From: Sanderia malayensis
Lineage: Eukaryota; Cnidaria; Scyphozoa; Semaeostomeae; Pelagiidae
Assembly: GCA_013076295.1 (NCBI GenBank)
Contig: RQOL01000466.1
Location: forward strand, 3,162,001-3,226,000
Length of the DNA: 64,000 bases
Direction of reading: 5' to 3'
The notes beneath the pieces are model-generated. The model was not told the DNA's origin. It was given only the letters and a program-made list of their open reading frames with translations, and did not search any database. A program made the translations under genes and the position numbers. This document shows, one piece after another, positions 15,740 through 28,500 of this stretch (positions are counted from its first letter, which is position 1; each line of letters starts with the position of its first letter).

Positions 15740-16417
15740 ATGGTGGAAATGCTTCATTGCAGAATAAAGATGCCTGAATTTAATGGTCAATTACTGCAAT
15801 GCAGTAATGAAGTGCCTTATTTTCACAATGGAATACCAGGTTGTAGAAAAGAAATGCCTTACTGCCGAAGAATACATTGTGGAGTATTTCATTGTATTTA
15901 TTGCAATAATGGAATACCTCGTTGTAACAGAGCAGAACACTTATGGAACAGGGACGTGTCGCATTACTTCACATCGTTTGGTCATGAATCTTCTCAAATG
16001 ACTAATACCAGTTTCAATATGCCTTTACAGCTGAACAGTAATGCAAGAAATGCTTGCATTTCACAGAATATTCCGACATTCAACATTTATGGTATGTCTT
16101 ACATATGTATTGTTGATCGATTCCCTTGGCATTTGAATAACTAAAGTGCAATATCTTGCTATTGTTTTACTCTGATCTTTTTAGGAATAATTAACATGAT
16201 GTTTAAGAGCAGAAGACTTCAGCATCGAAAACCTCGAACAATTTTCACGAAAGAACAAATAAACTCACTCGAGAAGCGATTTTCAAAGAAACAATATATT
16301 GGCAAAAAAGAAAGAAGACTTATGTCAAAGAATATGTCACTAGATGAAATGAAGATTAAAGTTTGGTTTCAAAACAGGAGAGCAAAAGTAAAAAGGTCCA
16401 AAGCCAAAGAAAATTGA
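15740..16417 (+). CDS. Divergent homeobox transcription factor, two coding exons
   Basis: This is a nuclear DNA-binding protein. Exon 1 (15740 to about 16091) ends at GTATGT, and the second exon begins near 16185 after TTTTTAG; they join as NIYGIINMM. The homeodomain occupies nearly all of exon 2 and is exactly 60 residues by canonical numbering, with R5, F8, L16, F20, Y25, L40, W48, F49, Q50, N51 and R53. Gln50 predicts a TAAT-type core site. The residue after A54-K55 is Val where Trp is common, and the protein ends six or seven residues after the domain. The N-terminal half is unusual: it is Cys-rich with imperfect repeats around NGIPGC / NGIPRC. It resembles Q50 classes such as Not/Ventx-like genes only generally, and no orthology is claimed. 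It converges on the Cys-loop receptor gene, with stop codons 131 bp apart. Confidence 0.85.
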
Positions 16418-16548
16418 CATCAACATGTTGTGAGTAACTCTTCAAACGTAATTTATGCACTTACATTTATTTATATTACATTTATATTTATTTTGTGTAT
16501 CATTTTTGCTGTTCAATGCTGAAAAACACAATTGTTTAATGGGCTAAC

Positions 16549-18687
16549 CTAAGAGACTAGAACCTCAATATAGAAATAAAAACAGACATTGAAAAATATG
16601 TAACACAATGGAAATATTATTCTGGAAGTTGCGTCAATTCTTCTAGCTGACATTTTATAGATATTTTTTTTACATCTATGAAACATGTATTTCAAGGGTC
16701 GTAAAATTCTTTGAAATCTTGATTCGATCTTGTCATCCGCTCCCAATCGTTGCTACAATGTGCGAAAAATGCATTAGTTAGTCGATAATTATGGCCATAA
16801 AAGCATCACAATTTGAAACCTACTTCGATGGAACAAACTGCTTACCATACCTTTGTTTTCTTTTCTTTTTTACATATCTTTGTCTCATGTTTTTCTTTCA
16901 CCATCAAAACGATGGCATACTCAACCAATGCCATGTAAACAAATAAGCTAGATGTAAGAGTATAGACATCGAGAATGCTCATGTAACTGACCTGAAATCA
17001 ATCAATAAAACCAATCAATCGATCAATCGCAGAATCATTAATCATTAATCATTGATCAACAAGTTCAGGAACCAATGAGATTTCTGTTGCTTATAAGTGA
17101 ACAACCTTTGGTAGTGAGGTTTGAATAAAGACTTTAATTGCTTCGATTGTAAGGATAGACGTAATGCCAAGTCCAATTCTGGCTGGGTGCTCATTTGGTT
17201 TAATTATGAATGTAATCCATGATATGCAAACTGTTATGGCTGATGGGCCTAATATCTGAGTAATGAAGAAATCGTTCTCTCTTTTTAAATGGAATATTGC
17301 CGTCAAAGTTGACCAATTGCCTTGAACGAAATAATTAATGAATGTAGTTATTCACTTTTAGACCACAAGGATATGTAGACAGGTTAAATGTAAGTTAAGC
17401 GACAATCTAAGACAACCTATAATGTATTGTGATATCTGAGTCTTAAGCTCAACTTTTGTAAGAACATATTGCGACAGATCTTTAACTTTTGACGCAAACT
17501 TTTGTTCATTGATGACTTTTTCTTTCCATTTATAAGCAATGTCTGCATCACTATATCTATCTGAAATGAATCGAAACATTCTAATTAAATCATTTGATAA
17601 TATTGCGAAATAGCAATCAATTATAAAAGGCTGAGTAACAATAGCAAACTTACAGCTTTCAAACGTCAGTGGACATTTTTGGATATCCCATGGGAATGAT
17701 CTCAGGTCCATAGGACATGACAAAGTTGCACGTAATCTGCACAATAATGATAATGAATAAATAAATGTATAATAAGACCACGATTTGATGAGCAGGGTTT
17801 CTATTAGAAATTACCTCATTCGATGATAAACTGATCCATCAGGGTGAATGTGAATTTGACTGTTACCCATTGTAACTTGATTGAAGTTTGCTTTTTTAGC
17901 ATTTACTATATAAGTATCAGGTACCCAAATCTTATCACGCAAGTCATTATCAAGTATCATGGCATTTTTATTATTATGTGCCAGTCTCTTGTCTTTCCAT
18001 TCTGCGTATAAATAAAAACCAATTCCATAATCCTAAATGAAAACAAATGATTAAAAAGTGCGTGTCAATTTAAAGTTACATAAAACAATGGAAAGATATG
18101 TGACATCGTGTCCCAGGAGGCCCTTATCACAGAATTGGTCCATGCGTATTTCAAGTGGGCAATGAAGAATTATTCAACCATGTTAAATTACATTCGCAGT
18201 TAACTTTGGACAGGCTGGGTTGGTGTTTCAATCATGAAATTCATCGCAAAATGTCTAGTAAGTTTGAAGAATTTGAAATATTACGTACCATGTTTGCAAG
18301 GTCCAAGTTATCAATCGATACAATTGAAAATGATACTGTTATGTTGATACAGTCATCTATAAATGAATGAATAATTATTATTGGCAGCGTTTTGTAAGCA
18401 TTTTGGTTTGATAAAACGATAAAAAGGCGTTGTTCGGAAGAGTAAATCTGCGCAATTTGGGCTCGGTAGCTATATGGAGTTTGAATGAATGCAGGTATGA
18501 ACAAAATTATCCAAATTATACCTGAAAAGTTAGGTCTAATTCTAGCATCATATAAATCATTGCTTTGCAGTTTCTCAAACAATCCAAACTGCTGGGGTGC
18601 TTTTTCTGACTTGATATTCCAAACACTTTGCAAAGAAAGAAGTTTAACAAGAATATATCTTTTTACATGTCTATAAATGAGTGGCAT
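16549..18687 (-). CDS. Cys-loop ligand-gated anion channel subunit (glycine/GABA-A-like), 5' end uncertain
   Basis: This is a pentameric plasma-membrane receptor channel subunit. On the minus strand, splice-joined exons give the ligand-binding domain, including NITVSFSIVSIDNLDLANM, KIWVPDTYIVNAKKANF, and the Cys-loop C-x13-C (CPMDLRSFPWDIQKC). M1 begins near ITQILGPSAITVCISWITF. M2 carries PARIGLGITSILT with the Pro-Ala-Arg of anion-selective members. M3 follows LPKVSYMSILDVY. The final exon (to 16549) has an M4 preceded by ARRIDATSRIIFP. One junction turns an apparent ESC into ESYRYSDADIAYKW, which fits the family. The first identified exon starts within 18687 but lacks a convincing signal peptide; an upstream mini-exon starting at 18766 and joining at TAG|ACATG is possible. 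The ligand cannot be read from sequence. The M3-M4 loop appears short and lysine-rich. Confidence 0.88.
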
Positions 18688-19152
18688 ATTTGACTAAAAA
18701 TAAAGAAACAATTACAAACCTCGTGTATATGGTAAAGAACAAAAAGGCCCGTTGTTTTGACTTCATTGTTTCAAAAGTCAACCAAAGTGTATTTCGGTGA
18801 GAAATTTCGCAAATTTATCTCATGATAATGAAATAAAATAACTTGCAAACAGCTGCATATCATATGTTCTCAGTTTAATGAACAAACCAGCCTTCTTGAA
18901 TTGCCAAATTATTATTTGTATAGATTTATTCAAGTTCCAGAAGGCACAAATTAACAGATGTTTACCATTCTGTTCCTTTATTTATACCTAGCAATTTGTA
19001 CTTTACAGTTTGTAGGGCGTAGCGATGAAATATGTTGCGTTACTAAAAAAATAATTATCTTTCGCGTGCGCTCAAAAAAGAATAACAAAATGGCAAAGAA
19101 CAAGAATGAATCTATTTCCAAAACTCAACTCAATTTATTATCAAAGAAGAGT
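18688..19152. other. Spacer upstream of the Cys-loop receptor
   Basis: It separates two minus-strand genes. It may hold the first coding exon of the receptor: ATG at 18766-18764, followed by about 15 codons and a GTTTGT donor. No other support is visible. Confidence 0.35.
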
Positions 19153-20180
19153 TTAAGAACAAGACATTACATGTGTTAGCTTTGGTCTATCGATTCTATA
19201 TATTTCTTCGGCTAAACAGTAATATCCCTCATAATAAACATCATCTGGAGTTGTATCGTAATGATAATGGCCTCCTTCCCCATGTTCACTGAAACAATGA
19301 GTATGTTCCACTCTCAGATCTAAACATGGGTCATGACTAACCAAAACACTTGGACATATTAATGGGGACTTCATTTCATAAAATTTCAGCCAATTTTCAA
19401 CATCTTTATCGCTATTCAAAGGTTCTTTTGAAAAGTCTGGCATAACGTGAATTTTCGCTTTGCCCTTTTTGATGATAAAAACGCCACCAAGACCCACTGG
19501 TTTGTCTTCATATTCTGATTTAATTATTTCACGAATGCATGATACAAAATTCTTCTTTCCTAATCTTTTCGAAGCAGAGATTTTAAGAACTTTATTCGCT
19601 TTTCCTTCCGAAGCCAAGAAATTCCCCAAAATGCTGAATTCTTTGTGTTTGAAATCAACAAGCATGCATTCATTATTTTCTTTGTTCACCATTGAAATTT
19701 TGCTTGCCAATTTTTCTTCACCTATGAATGAGAGAGAAATAATGTGCACACGAATAATCGTATGTTACTGAGGCCAAGGGAGTTACTGTTAAAAGATAGG
19801 CCAGTTCACGAGTACACACACTCACTGCCAACATTAAGGTTTGTCATCATTTCACTGTTGGTTCCAATTATGTGATAGCCCCCTGCGCCTGCCCCAATAA
19901 AAAATGCATCCTTATTTCCAATGATTTCAGCCAATTTATCAAAATTATAGACTTTATTCGTAACTGGCTTTGGAATTAAATACGGAACACCTCCAACATC
20001 AAGAATTTTGGGATTTCCACCAAGACCAGACTTTGCAAGTTTAAATGGCGCTTCTGTGAGATCTGGACAATCTACAACCGACACAGAAACATCGCTGAAA
20101 TTGCCCGTCAAACCAGTAGCAATCACTCTTGCCAGCTCTTCCAGCTTGGGCTGGTGCAAAAGTTTGCTTTCAACTTCCAT
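19153..20180 (-). CDS. C11orf54: C11orf54-type zinc-binding protein (DUF1907; putative ester hydrolase)
   Basis: Two exons (20180-19826 and 19721-19153) join in frame to 307 residues; the human protein is about 315. The alignment is good throughout: SVSVVDCPDLTEAPF, the VGGVPYL segment, the glycine-rich IGAGAGGYHIIG, GLGGVFIIKKGKAKIHVMP, and the signature EHTHCFSEHGEGGHYHYDTT. The histidines of that signature (HxH and GGHYHYD) match the zinc site seen in the human structure, where ester hydrolase activity has been proposed. The start ELARV... aligns with the human N-terminus, so ATG at 20180 is preferred. The gene is probably cytosolic or nuclear and constitutive. It is head-to-head with the DLEC1-type gene across the TTAGGG minisatellite, so its promoter lies in or beside that repeat array. 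Confidence 0.92.
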
Positions 20181-20331
20181 GCTCGTTTCAGCCAGTTTCT
20201 TGGAGTCTGAGTTGACAATAGAGACAGGTAGGATATAAGATATTTTAGTTTTGAGTTAGTAGAGTACTGACGAGGCTCACCATGGCGGCCATTTTTTTTC
20301 AACTTGATACATCGAAACCCTGTCGCCTCCA

Positions 20332-22440
20332 AGTGCATGCGCAGTAACAAATACAGCAACTGCACAGGAGAATCCATGACGTAATGACGTCCACAATGTC
20401 TGGTGTGAGGATTACAATGATATAAAGCGCCGAAGGCGCTAGATACCTGACTCGCGTCGAATCAGTGAAGCCAATAAAAATTTGGCGGCCATCTTAAAAG
20501 GGGGCAAAAAGTTGATGTTGGTCATCAAGTCAAAACAGAAACACTACAATTCAATGCTTGTCTTGGGGATAATAATGGTGAAATAAGTCGATATATACAT
20601 ATTTTTACAGAGCATACAATATGATGATACTATTGAAATTGCTAGAATGGCAAAAAACGCACCATGTATCAGTATTTTGTTTATTTATTGCGGAACGACG
20701 GATCCGGCCTAAATTTATTGAATTACAAAAACGTTGTAAAAATTAATACTTTTGGATGTACTGGATAATATGTATGCTCAAATTAAAGGTAAGTGACATG
20801 GTCTTGACATCCCAGAAGCTTATTAAAATATTAGCTGATGCGACACGGGATTTTACTGAAGTATTTGAAAACTTTACCAAAACCTGAAATTCCAACTGAA
20901 GTAACACCACACGGTTTTGGTTGCTAAAGGTTCAACAACGAGGAAAATCAATTATCTTCAGCCTAAGTGACTTTAAATATGTAACAGAATATCAGACCGC
21001 TACGATTCTTTGAATTAATTCACTTGTAAAAGGTATAATCTGCCACTGCGTTTCCTTTCCTTTCGAATTGGAGAAGTGTTGTATTTGCTAATATTTCAGT
21101 ACCTACCTAAGCTTTTGGGATATCAAAATCCTGTCACTTACCTTTAATTAGAGCTTACAAATTATATCCAGTAAATCCAAGACTTTTAATTCAACAACTG
21201 TTTTTGTTATTCGATTAATTTAGGCCTGTTCCATCGTTCCGCAAAAAATAAACAAAATACCGATATTTGAAACGTTTTTTGTCATTATCTAAATTTTACT
21301 AGTATCCTCATATTATGTGCTCTGCAACAGTATGCATATGTCAAACTTTTTTACAATTATTTTCCTCCAGAGAGAGCATTTAACTTTGGAATCGTTGATT
21401 TACAAAAGCTATTTGCCCCCTTATAAAATGGCCGCCAAATGGCATCACTCTTGTCTGCACGAATCGTGCGGAGTCAGGTATCTAGCGCCTTCGGCGCTTT
21501 ATATCATTGGAGGATTAGGGTTAGGGTTCGGGTTAGGGTTAGTGTGGCCTAAAGGTGGGTGTGCATGCGCAGTAACATTTATAGGTTACTGCGCAGGAGG
21601 ATTCAGACGTATTGGCATCAACAGTGTTTTGTGTGAGGATTAGGGTTAGGGTTAGGGTTAGGGTTAGTGTGGCCTAAAGGTGGGTGTGCATGCGCAGTAC
21701 CATTTATGGGCTACTGCGCAGGAGAATGTATGACGTATTGACGTCCACAGTGTCTGGTGTGAGGATTAGGGTTAGGGTTAGGGTTAGGGTTAGTGTGGCC
21801 TAAAGGTGGGTGTGCATGCGCAGTACCATTCATAGGCTACTGCGCAGGAGAATGTATGACGTATTGACGTCCACAGTGTCAGGTGTGAGGATTAGGGTTA
21901 GGGTTAGGGTTAGGGTTAGTGTGGCCTAAAGGTGGCTGTGCATGCGCAGTAACATTTATAGGCTACTGCGCAGGAGAATCTATGACGTATTGACGTCTAC
22001 AGTGTCTTGTGTGAGGATAAGGGTTAGGGTTACGGTTAGGGTTAGGGTTAGTGTGGCCTAAAGGTGGGCGTTCATGCGCAGTAACATTTATAGGCTACTG
22101 CGCAGGAGAATGTATGACGTATTGATGTACACAGTGTCTGGTGTGAGGATTAGGGTTAGGCTTAGGGTTAGGGTTAGGGTTAGGGTTAGTGTGGCCTAAA
22201 GGTGGGCGGGCATGCGCAGTAACATATATAGGCTACTGCGCAGGAGGATTCATGACGTAGACATCCACAGTGTCTTGTGTGAGGCTTAGGGTTAGGGTTA
22301 GGGTTAGGGTTAGGGTTAGGGTTATGGTTAGGGTTATGGTTAGGGTTAAGGTTAGTGTGGCCTAAAGGTGGGCGGGCACGCGCAGTAACATATATATGTT
22401 ACTGCGCAGGAGAATCTATGACGTAATGACGTCCACACTA
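20332..22440. repeat. Minisatellite with interstitial TTAGGG blocks, seven main units plus an outlying copy
   Basis: The unit is about 125-166 bp and contains, in order: several TTAGGG copies, TGTGGCCTAAAGGTGGG, GCATGCGCAGTA, a short spacer, TACTGCGCAGGAG, ATGACGTATTGACGTCCACA and GTGTGAGG. Anchor GCATGCGC-type motifs fall near 21563, 21688, 21814, 21940, 22072, 22210 and 22376. One more unit near 20335 lies on the far side of an inserted palindromic element. Unit length varies mainly through the TTAGGG count. The two TGCGCAGTA / TACTGCGCA motifs are inverted and could form a hairpin. Each unit has NRF1-like (GCATGCGC) and CRE-like (TGACGT) text. The array occupies most of the space between two divergent genes. 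Confidence 0.93.
20415..21509. mobile_element. Palindromic DNA transposon with very long inverted arms and 8-bp target duplication
   Basis: The outer ends read CAATGATATAAAGCGCCGAA and its reverse complement. Homology between the arms continues almost to the centre near 20960, for example the GCGGAACGA...GCCT, ACTGGATA and TTAAAGGTAAGTGACA segments and their complements. Flanks on both sides read GAGGATTA, an 8-bp target-site duplication cut out of the minisatellite unit. Eight-base duplications fit the hAT or P superfamilies. There is no transposase ORF, so it is nonautonomous. Arm divergence shows it is not new. The long hairpin would produce foldback RNA if transcribed. Confidence 0.88.
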
Positions 22441-22593
22441 TTGTTTTTTTTCAAAGTGAGGCTGGTTCTGATTGCAAATTCAGAAAGAGACAGCAACCAG
22501 TAGCAACTGTGTCGAGGCAACGAAAACTAAATTCAAGATGGCGGACGCAGATAATCGAAATTTATACTGAAGCAACTTGGAAGTTAAGATATA

Positions 22594-25500
22594 ATGACTA
22601 CCGAAGAAGCTAACATTGTTCAAAATGACAATGAGCCCTCAATGTTTTTGCAGAGACCCTCTTCAAGTCGATGTCAGGATATTTCTCATGTCTTAACGAG
22701 GATTTTCCGTGATGTTTACACGAATGATGCTGTACATCAAGATACAGTGAAATATTTAACAACTTCCAGAAGTGGGAAGTCTGGATATCACGATGAATAT
22801 GTTGAAAATTTGAAGCAGGTTTGATATAAATATAGTTTTATTCTGATTATCAAATATCTGAAGAGGTAGACAGTATACTGCTGCTACTGCATATTTATAA
22901 TAGACATATTAAGCCTGATTTCAACCTGTAATACTTCAAGATACAAGAACAATGGGAAGAAAAGATTAAAATAGCCAACGAAATTGAGGAACATCTCATC
23001 CATGCTCATAGCGAAGCCAGAAAAAGTGAAGTTGTTGAAGAACAATTGTCATTGGATCGCATTACTAATTACAATGACCTTGGTTTGCCTTCAGGTAATT
23101 TTGCAAGGTTGCAGTAATGTACATTTATTTGTTTGAGTATATATTAATTAATAAATGCTCGTTTGATTATTCAATGCTCATGATTTCAATAGTTCCTTCA
23201 CAACTTGCGTCATATTTGGATGCTGAAATCTTGAGGAATCACAATCTTATTGTACCAAAAGACTTCCTTGATGATAAAACACAGACTCCGAAATCAGAAT
23301 ACGGTAGGTAACAAATTTTCATTAGAATAATAAAGTAAGCATCAGAGATTAGGGACTGCAATTTATTCAAATAAAAACCTTGATAAAGGCAATTAATTAC
23401 GTAGTTTTGCTTGTTAGATGAGAGAACACCGCAATACGCGAGGCCAACAACCTCCTCAATGCAAAGATACAGAAAAACACCAGAAGAAGATAATTATCAT
23501 TCAGAAAAGCCAATAAAGCAGTTCAACATTGCTACAGAGACAAGTGCTGACATTTTAAAGATTGATCATGATAAAAACGGGAGATCTCTTAAAGTATGTT
23601 TTGCTTGTGTAAATTTAAATGCAAGCTATTTTAATAGGTATTATTATAAATTAATATTAGTGTATAAGTCCCTTTCAGTTGCTGACATGATTTTTTTGTT
23701 TAAGACGGTTGATAAAGCAGTAATGAAAAAAGAAAAGGCAAATGCTTTGGATGAGAAGCAAATTTGGAGAGATGAAATGAAGCCTGAACAGCGAATGGTT
23801 GAAAGAAAAGACTTGGAGAAGTTGCAAAAAAAGTCAAACTACTTAAAGAACCCAAGATTTCATCCATTAAAGCCATCCTACGAAAAGAAACAGATTTTGA
23901 AAGAAACCCCATCTGACAGAAACAGCAAAGAGCTTGAAAAGTAATTAATCATCAAATACTGCTGGAAATCATTTCAATTACCGTGTAACAGTTGATTTGC
24001 TCACCTTGCTACTTTTGACAAACAGTCAACTCTCGCTATCTCAAACTCGCATGGGAAATGAAAAGGGAATCTGTTCGAGATAGCGAGTTGTTTGAGAAAA
24101 CCAAGCTCGAGATGGCAAGAGTTGCCTGTATTCTCTAAGCTATCTTCTTCATTTATTCATGCAGAAACAACATCCAGGACATCTTTCAACCTTGGCCTGA
24201 TCCTGTTATATTTACCAATTATCATGCAAGAGAAGTTTACGAAGTAAGCAGAAACATTATCACTTTAAATTAATTATTATTATTACATCATTTACATGTC
24301 GCTGTAAGGTATTAATTTTTATTTACCCTATCTATTCATCCCTTTAGCTGACATTTTCTTTGAAAAATCTAACATCTTCAAGTCGTCAAGTGCGAGTTTT
24401 GCCTCCATTGACAAAATTCTTCTCAATTGGACTTGGTAGTTAGCTATTTATTTACGTGATTTGCGAAGCCCTTTCTTGATTTTTTTTGTGCATTTGGTAT
24501 TACCATCTTTCTTAACTATAATTCGTTTCATGTAAATTTAGGTAAATTTCCAACCACTGATGGAAATTTAATTGCCCCTGGAATGAGCTGCCAATATTGC
24601 ATCAGATTCGCACCTGATTCTTTAGCTGATTATGATGATACTCTTAAGGTAGGTTTCATTGCCCTGCATTTCTATCTATTCCACGTCATTTGATTTTCAT
24701 TGATTATTTGTTTTTATAAACAGGTTGAAACGACATTTGCCGAACCTCTTCTTATTCCCATCCGAGCGCACAGACCTCCTCCAAATCTTACTTGTAAGTT
24801 GTTTTTGATTCCAGCAATTCTCGTGAACATCTTTAATATATGGACACAATTTTTTATATTTATATGCAACTTTACTTGTGTTTCAGTATCAAGATCTTTC
24901 AACTGTGGTCATTGTCTTGTGAATGGGAGTAAATCAGTTCGATTCAATTGCACGAATCTTGGGGGCGAAGGAAGATTTTGCGTCATTTCGAAAGATGAGT
25001 GGCCAACGACAAATTGGAAGGTAAAAATTCACATTGCTTGTTCAATGTTGAATATTTTTGAATTCAGCTGAAGTAACTAGACTGTTAGCAACTAGCTGTA
25101 ATCATGCCAATTGAACCATGTTTTAGCATACGGAAGAAAGTCCTGGAACTGTTAATATTGGTTCGTTTATTCTGAAACCAGCCATGTTTCATCTGAAGGC
25201 AAACGAATCCATTGACATTGAGGTACGATGTTTTTATTATTTATATTACAGTTGCTTTGGTGTTTTCTTGATTATGATTTTTTTGCACAATTATTATGAT
25301 TCTTAATTGCAGGTGATTTTTTCACCAACGTCTGTAAAGTTATGTGAGGAAGAAGTTGTAATTGTTTGTGACAATTGCAACACAAGAAGTTTTGTTATTG
25401 AAGGTAGATATTTTTGTATTTACGATGTTTGAGTTAAGATAGAGAATTACCAGGAATATTCATGGCAGGAATAATAAAGTGCGCAATGTTCTGTTGGGTG

Positions 25501-28500
25501 CAAGCACTAACGTAAAAAATTCAACTGTGTGCACACGTTTTCTAGCGGTTTTTTACTTGTAGTCATGACTAGTAATTGGTAATTGTAGCATCTAAATTTT
25601 TTCTGTAGGTGTAAGTGAAACTGCAGGCGTTGAGTTGGTTTCTGTTGAGAATGGCTTAAGTGATTATCATTTGAGTGAAATGAAAGATCACGAAGCACAA
25701 TACCTGGTGAGATTTGAGCGTCAATATCCTCATACTTTCAAACAAAAGGAGATGATCATTAGAAATACAACGTAAGTAAATATATTCTAATTCCTGTGTC
25801 TAATAATGTTGTTTTCTTAAATACCATGATGCTTATAGGTAGCGATTTTCCTTTTTAGAGCTGTTGAGTTAGAATTCTATTGGCATATAGATCGACCTGT
25901 TTTCAACAATATGAACAAAGGTGAAGTTGATTTTGATGAATTTGTATCAACCATTGCGAGACAATCTTCATTTGAAATCAATCCCAACAGAGGAACACTG
26001 GCCCCATCTGAAACTTCTTCTTTTCAAATTATTTTCAACCCCATCAAGGTACGTTACTTTGCATTCAAGTCTCATTTGAGTTGCATTTTATGACCAGCTT
26101 CTGAAGATGAAAGCAAATATACATTCATGATTTCGAACATTTTCTTTTTAGCCGTCAGATTATCACAATGTTGCTCGCTTAATTCTACGAAATGTTCCAA
26201 GCTTCAATAAAACTCACTCAAAATATTCGGATGTTGTTTCAACGCAAATTGAACTTAAAGGATACACAAAGGTATAAGTCAATTAATAAACTATTTTCTC
26301 TCTAAATCTCAAATATCTTTATTTTAGTATATAGTTAGTTTTGTAGTATATAAATTTTTTTCATTGCAGTTATTTGACGTCCATGTCGAACCCACTGCTA
26401 TATTCTTTGAAGATGATTGCCTCATCAATACTCCATATGAAAAGGCCATAACGGTTTGTGTATTATTATATGTATGATTAATCATTTATTTATTTCTACT
26501 AGTTTCGCAAGTTGGACTTTTGGGGTTAAACGATACAACTTGAAATCCGTTCTTTCAGATACACAATGAAAGCGACGAAGAAATAACATTTCAATGGCCT
26601 GATATTGAAAATGAACATGATGACTTTTCAGTGAAGATCGTTCCAAGCAAAGCTATTATAGGTGATGATTGATTCTTTAAGTAACAGTAAGCTGATCATC
26701 TTCTTCTAGATATGAGTTATTCATAAGCAGCATTGTGCTGATGCGAAAAAATGTTGAACGTCTTAGGTGCTCAGGAATTCCTTCAATGTATTGCCACGAT
26801 GGTGGGTAAAGTGCCAGGAAGAATTCAAAAAATAATTTCATGCAACATTGATCATTTAGTGTCGCCTGCATTCTTTCAAATCGAGTCGAACTTTGTTGTA
26901 AGTTCATTAACTTTGTACTACACTCTTCATAAGAAGTTCATAAGTTAGTTCATAAGTCAGTATGTTGATGCTATCAAACTAAAACTCTTTTTACAGGGTC
27001 CAACAGTTCGATTTACCGAGCCTATTCTGAATTTCGGCTTAGTTCGTCATTTTGAAAATCAAGTTAGAGAAATTGAGCTGAAGAACTATTCAACAATTCC
27101 TGCTGCATGGAAATTTAAAGACGATTTGACCGAAGTAAGACCGATTGAATTTTCCGTTAATGTGATATAAATTTTCTGGCTTTCTTTTTAATTTATGCTA
27201 CTATTGTATCTTGTAGTATCATCGATCAATCAACTTGTGTCCTTCATCTGGTTGCATTGAAGGGAATTCATCTGAAACAATTACTGTATATCTGAATGCT
27301 GATTTTACGTGTATGTTGGAGAAGATACTGGAGTTTACAGTTGACAATGGACATAGCTGGTAATTATTGAGTTCTTTGTTTATCTAATTTATAAATTGAT
27401 ATATTTATGATACATGTCTCTATTTCTATTTCTCATATAGTTTTATTGAGGCAAGAGCTGTCATTCAAAGACCTAAAGTTTGTATCTTGAATAGTCTTCT
27501 TGCGATAGACGAATGCTACATCAATGTGCCCGTTATCAAAAAGATTTATTTACAAAATATGACGCTATTTTCTGTGGATTATCAATGGAACAAGGTAACA
27601 ATTATTAATCAATTTTTAGGTAATCATTAATAATATTAATGATAATTTACCTGGATTTGTTATACCATTGTACTGTAAAAATCTGACTTACACTTAGTTT
27701 TAATTGTAAGTAATTTTTAGATTTTCAAATTTTTTCTCAGATAATTGGAAATGATAGAGATTGCTCATCGATCAACTTTCAACCAAGCAGTGGAATGTTA
27801 AGACCGCGAGAGAAACTTGAAGTTGAAATAGTTTTCAACTTTTCCAAGGAAGTAAGTGTAAAACTATAATTTCTTATTTTTAAATTTCTATTCTTACAAG
27901 TCGAAGTTTTAAAATTGTGAATTTGTTTCTTTTTCATGAAGACTGAAATTGTTGACCTGTTTGCTGTTTGTGAAATTAAAGACATGGAACATCCATTAAT
28001 TTTGTCAGTTAAAGCTAAAGTGAATGGTCTTAAAGTTGAATATATTACGCCTGATGTCTCAGGTGCCCCAACAAGGTTATCCTTTACGTATATATTCTAA
28101 TTAATTTCACACTCTATTGTTGATTTTGTTTCAATAAAATGAAAATTCTCTAATTGCAGACTCAAATTTTAATTATTAAAATGAATTCATGTTTTAGTTG
28201 GGAAAATGATGCAAAAAGAGAATTGAAAATTGAATTTGGCTACGATGTTGCGATGGAATTAAATCCAAAAACAGTTCTCATTATTAAGAACCACTCTGCT
28301 ATTACTGCACCATTCTCTCTTCACGTGGAAAATTTTCAAAGCGCAAGAATGCCTTCTCCACCAAATCAAAACAAATCAAGTAAATAATAGATATGAATTT
28401 ATTTACCTTTTATTTGTTAATTTAATTGAGTATTGAGATATTTTCAGATATTTTAATGTTGTGTTCATCTTTGTTGCAGAAAATAATGAAAGTAAAAGGT

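Noticed and set aside
18958..19179. Plus-strand ORF starting MFTILFLYLYLAICTLQF, apparently with a signal peptide
   Set aside because: It overlaps the 3' end of the C11orf54-like gene on the other strand, has no splice or homology support, and is AT-rich enough to arise by chance.
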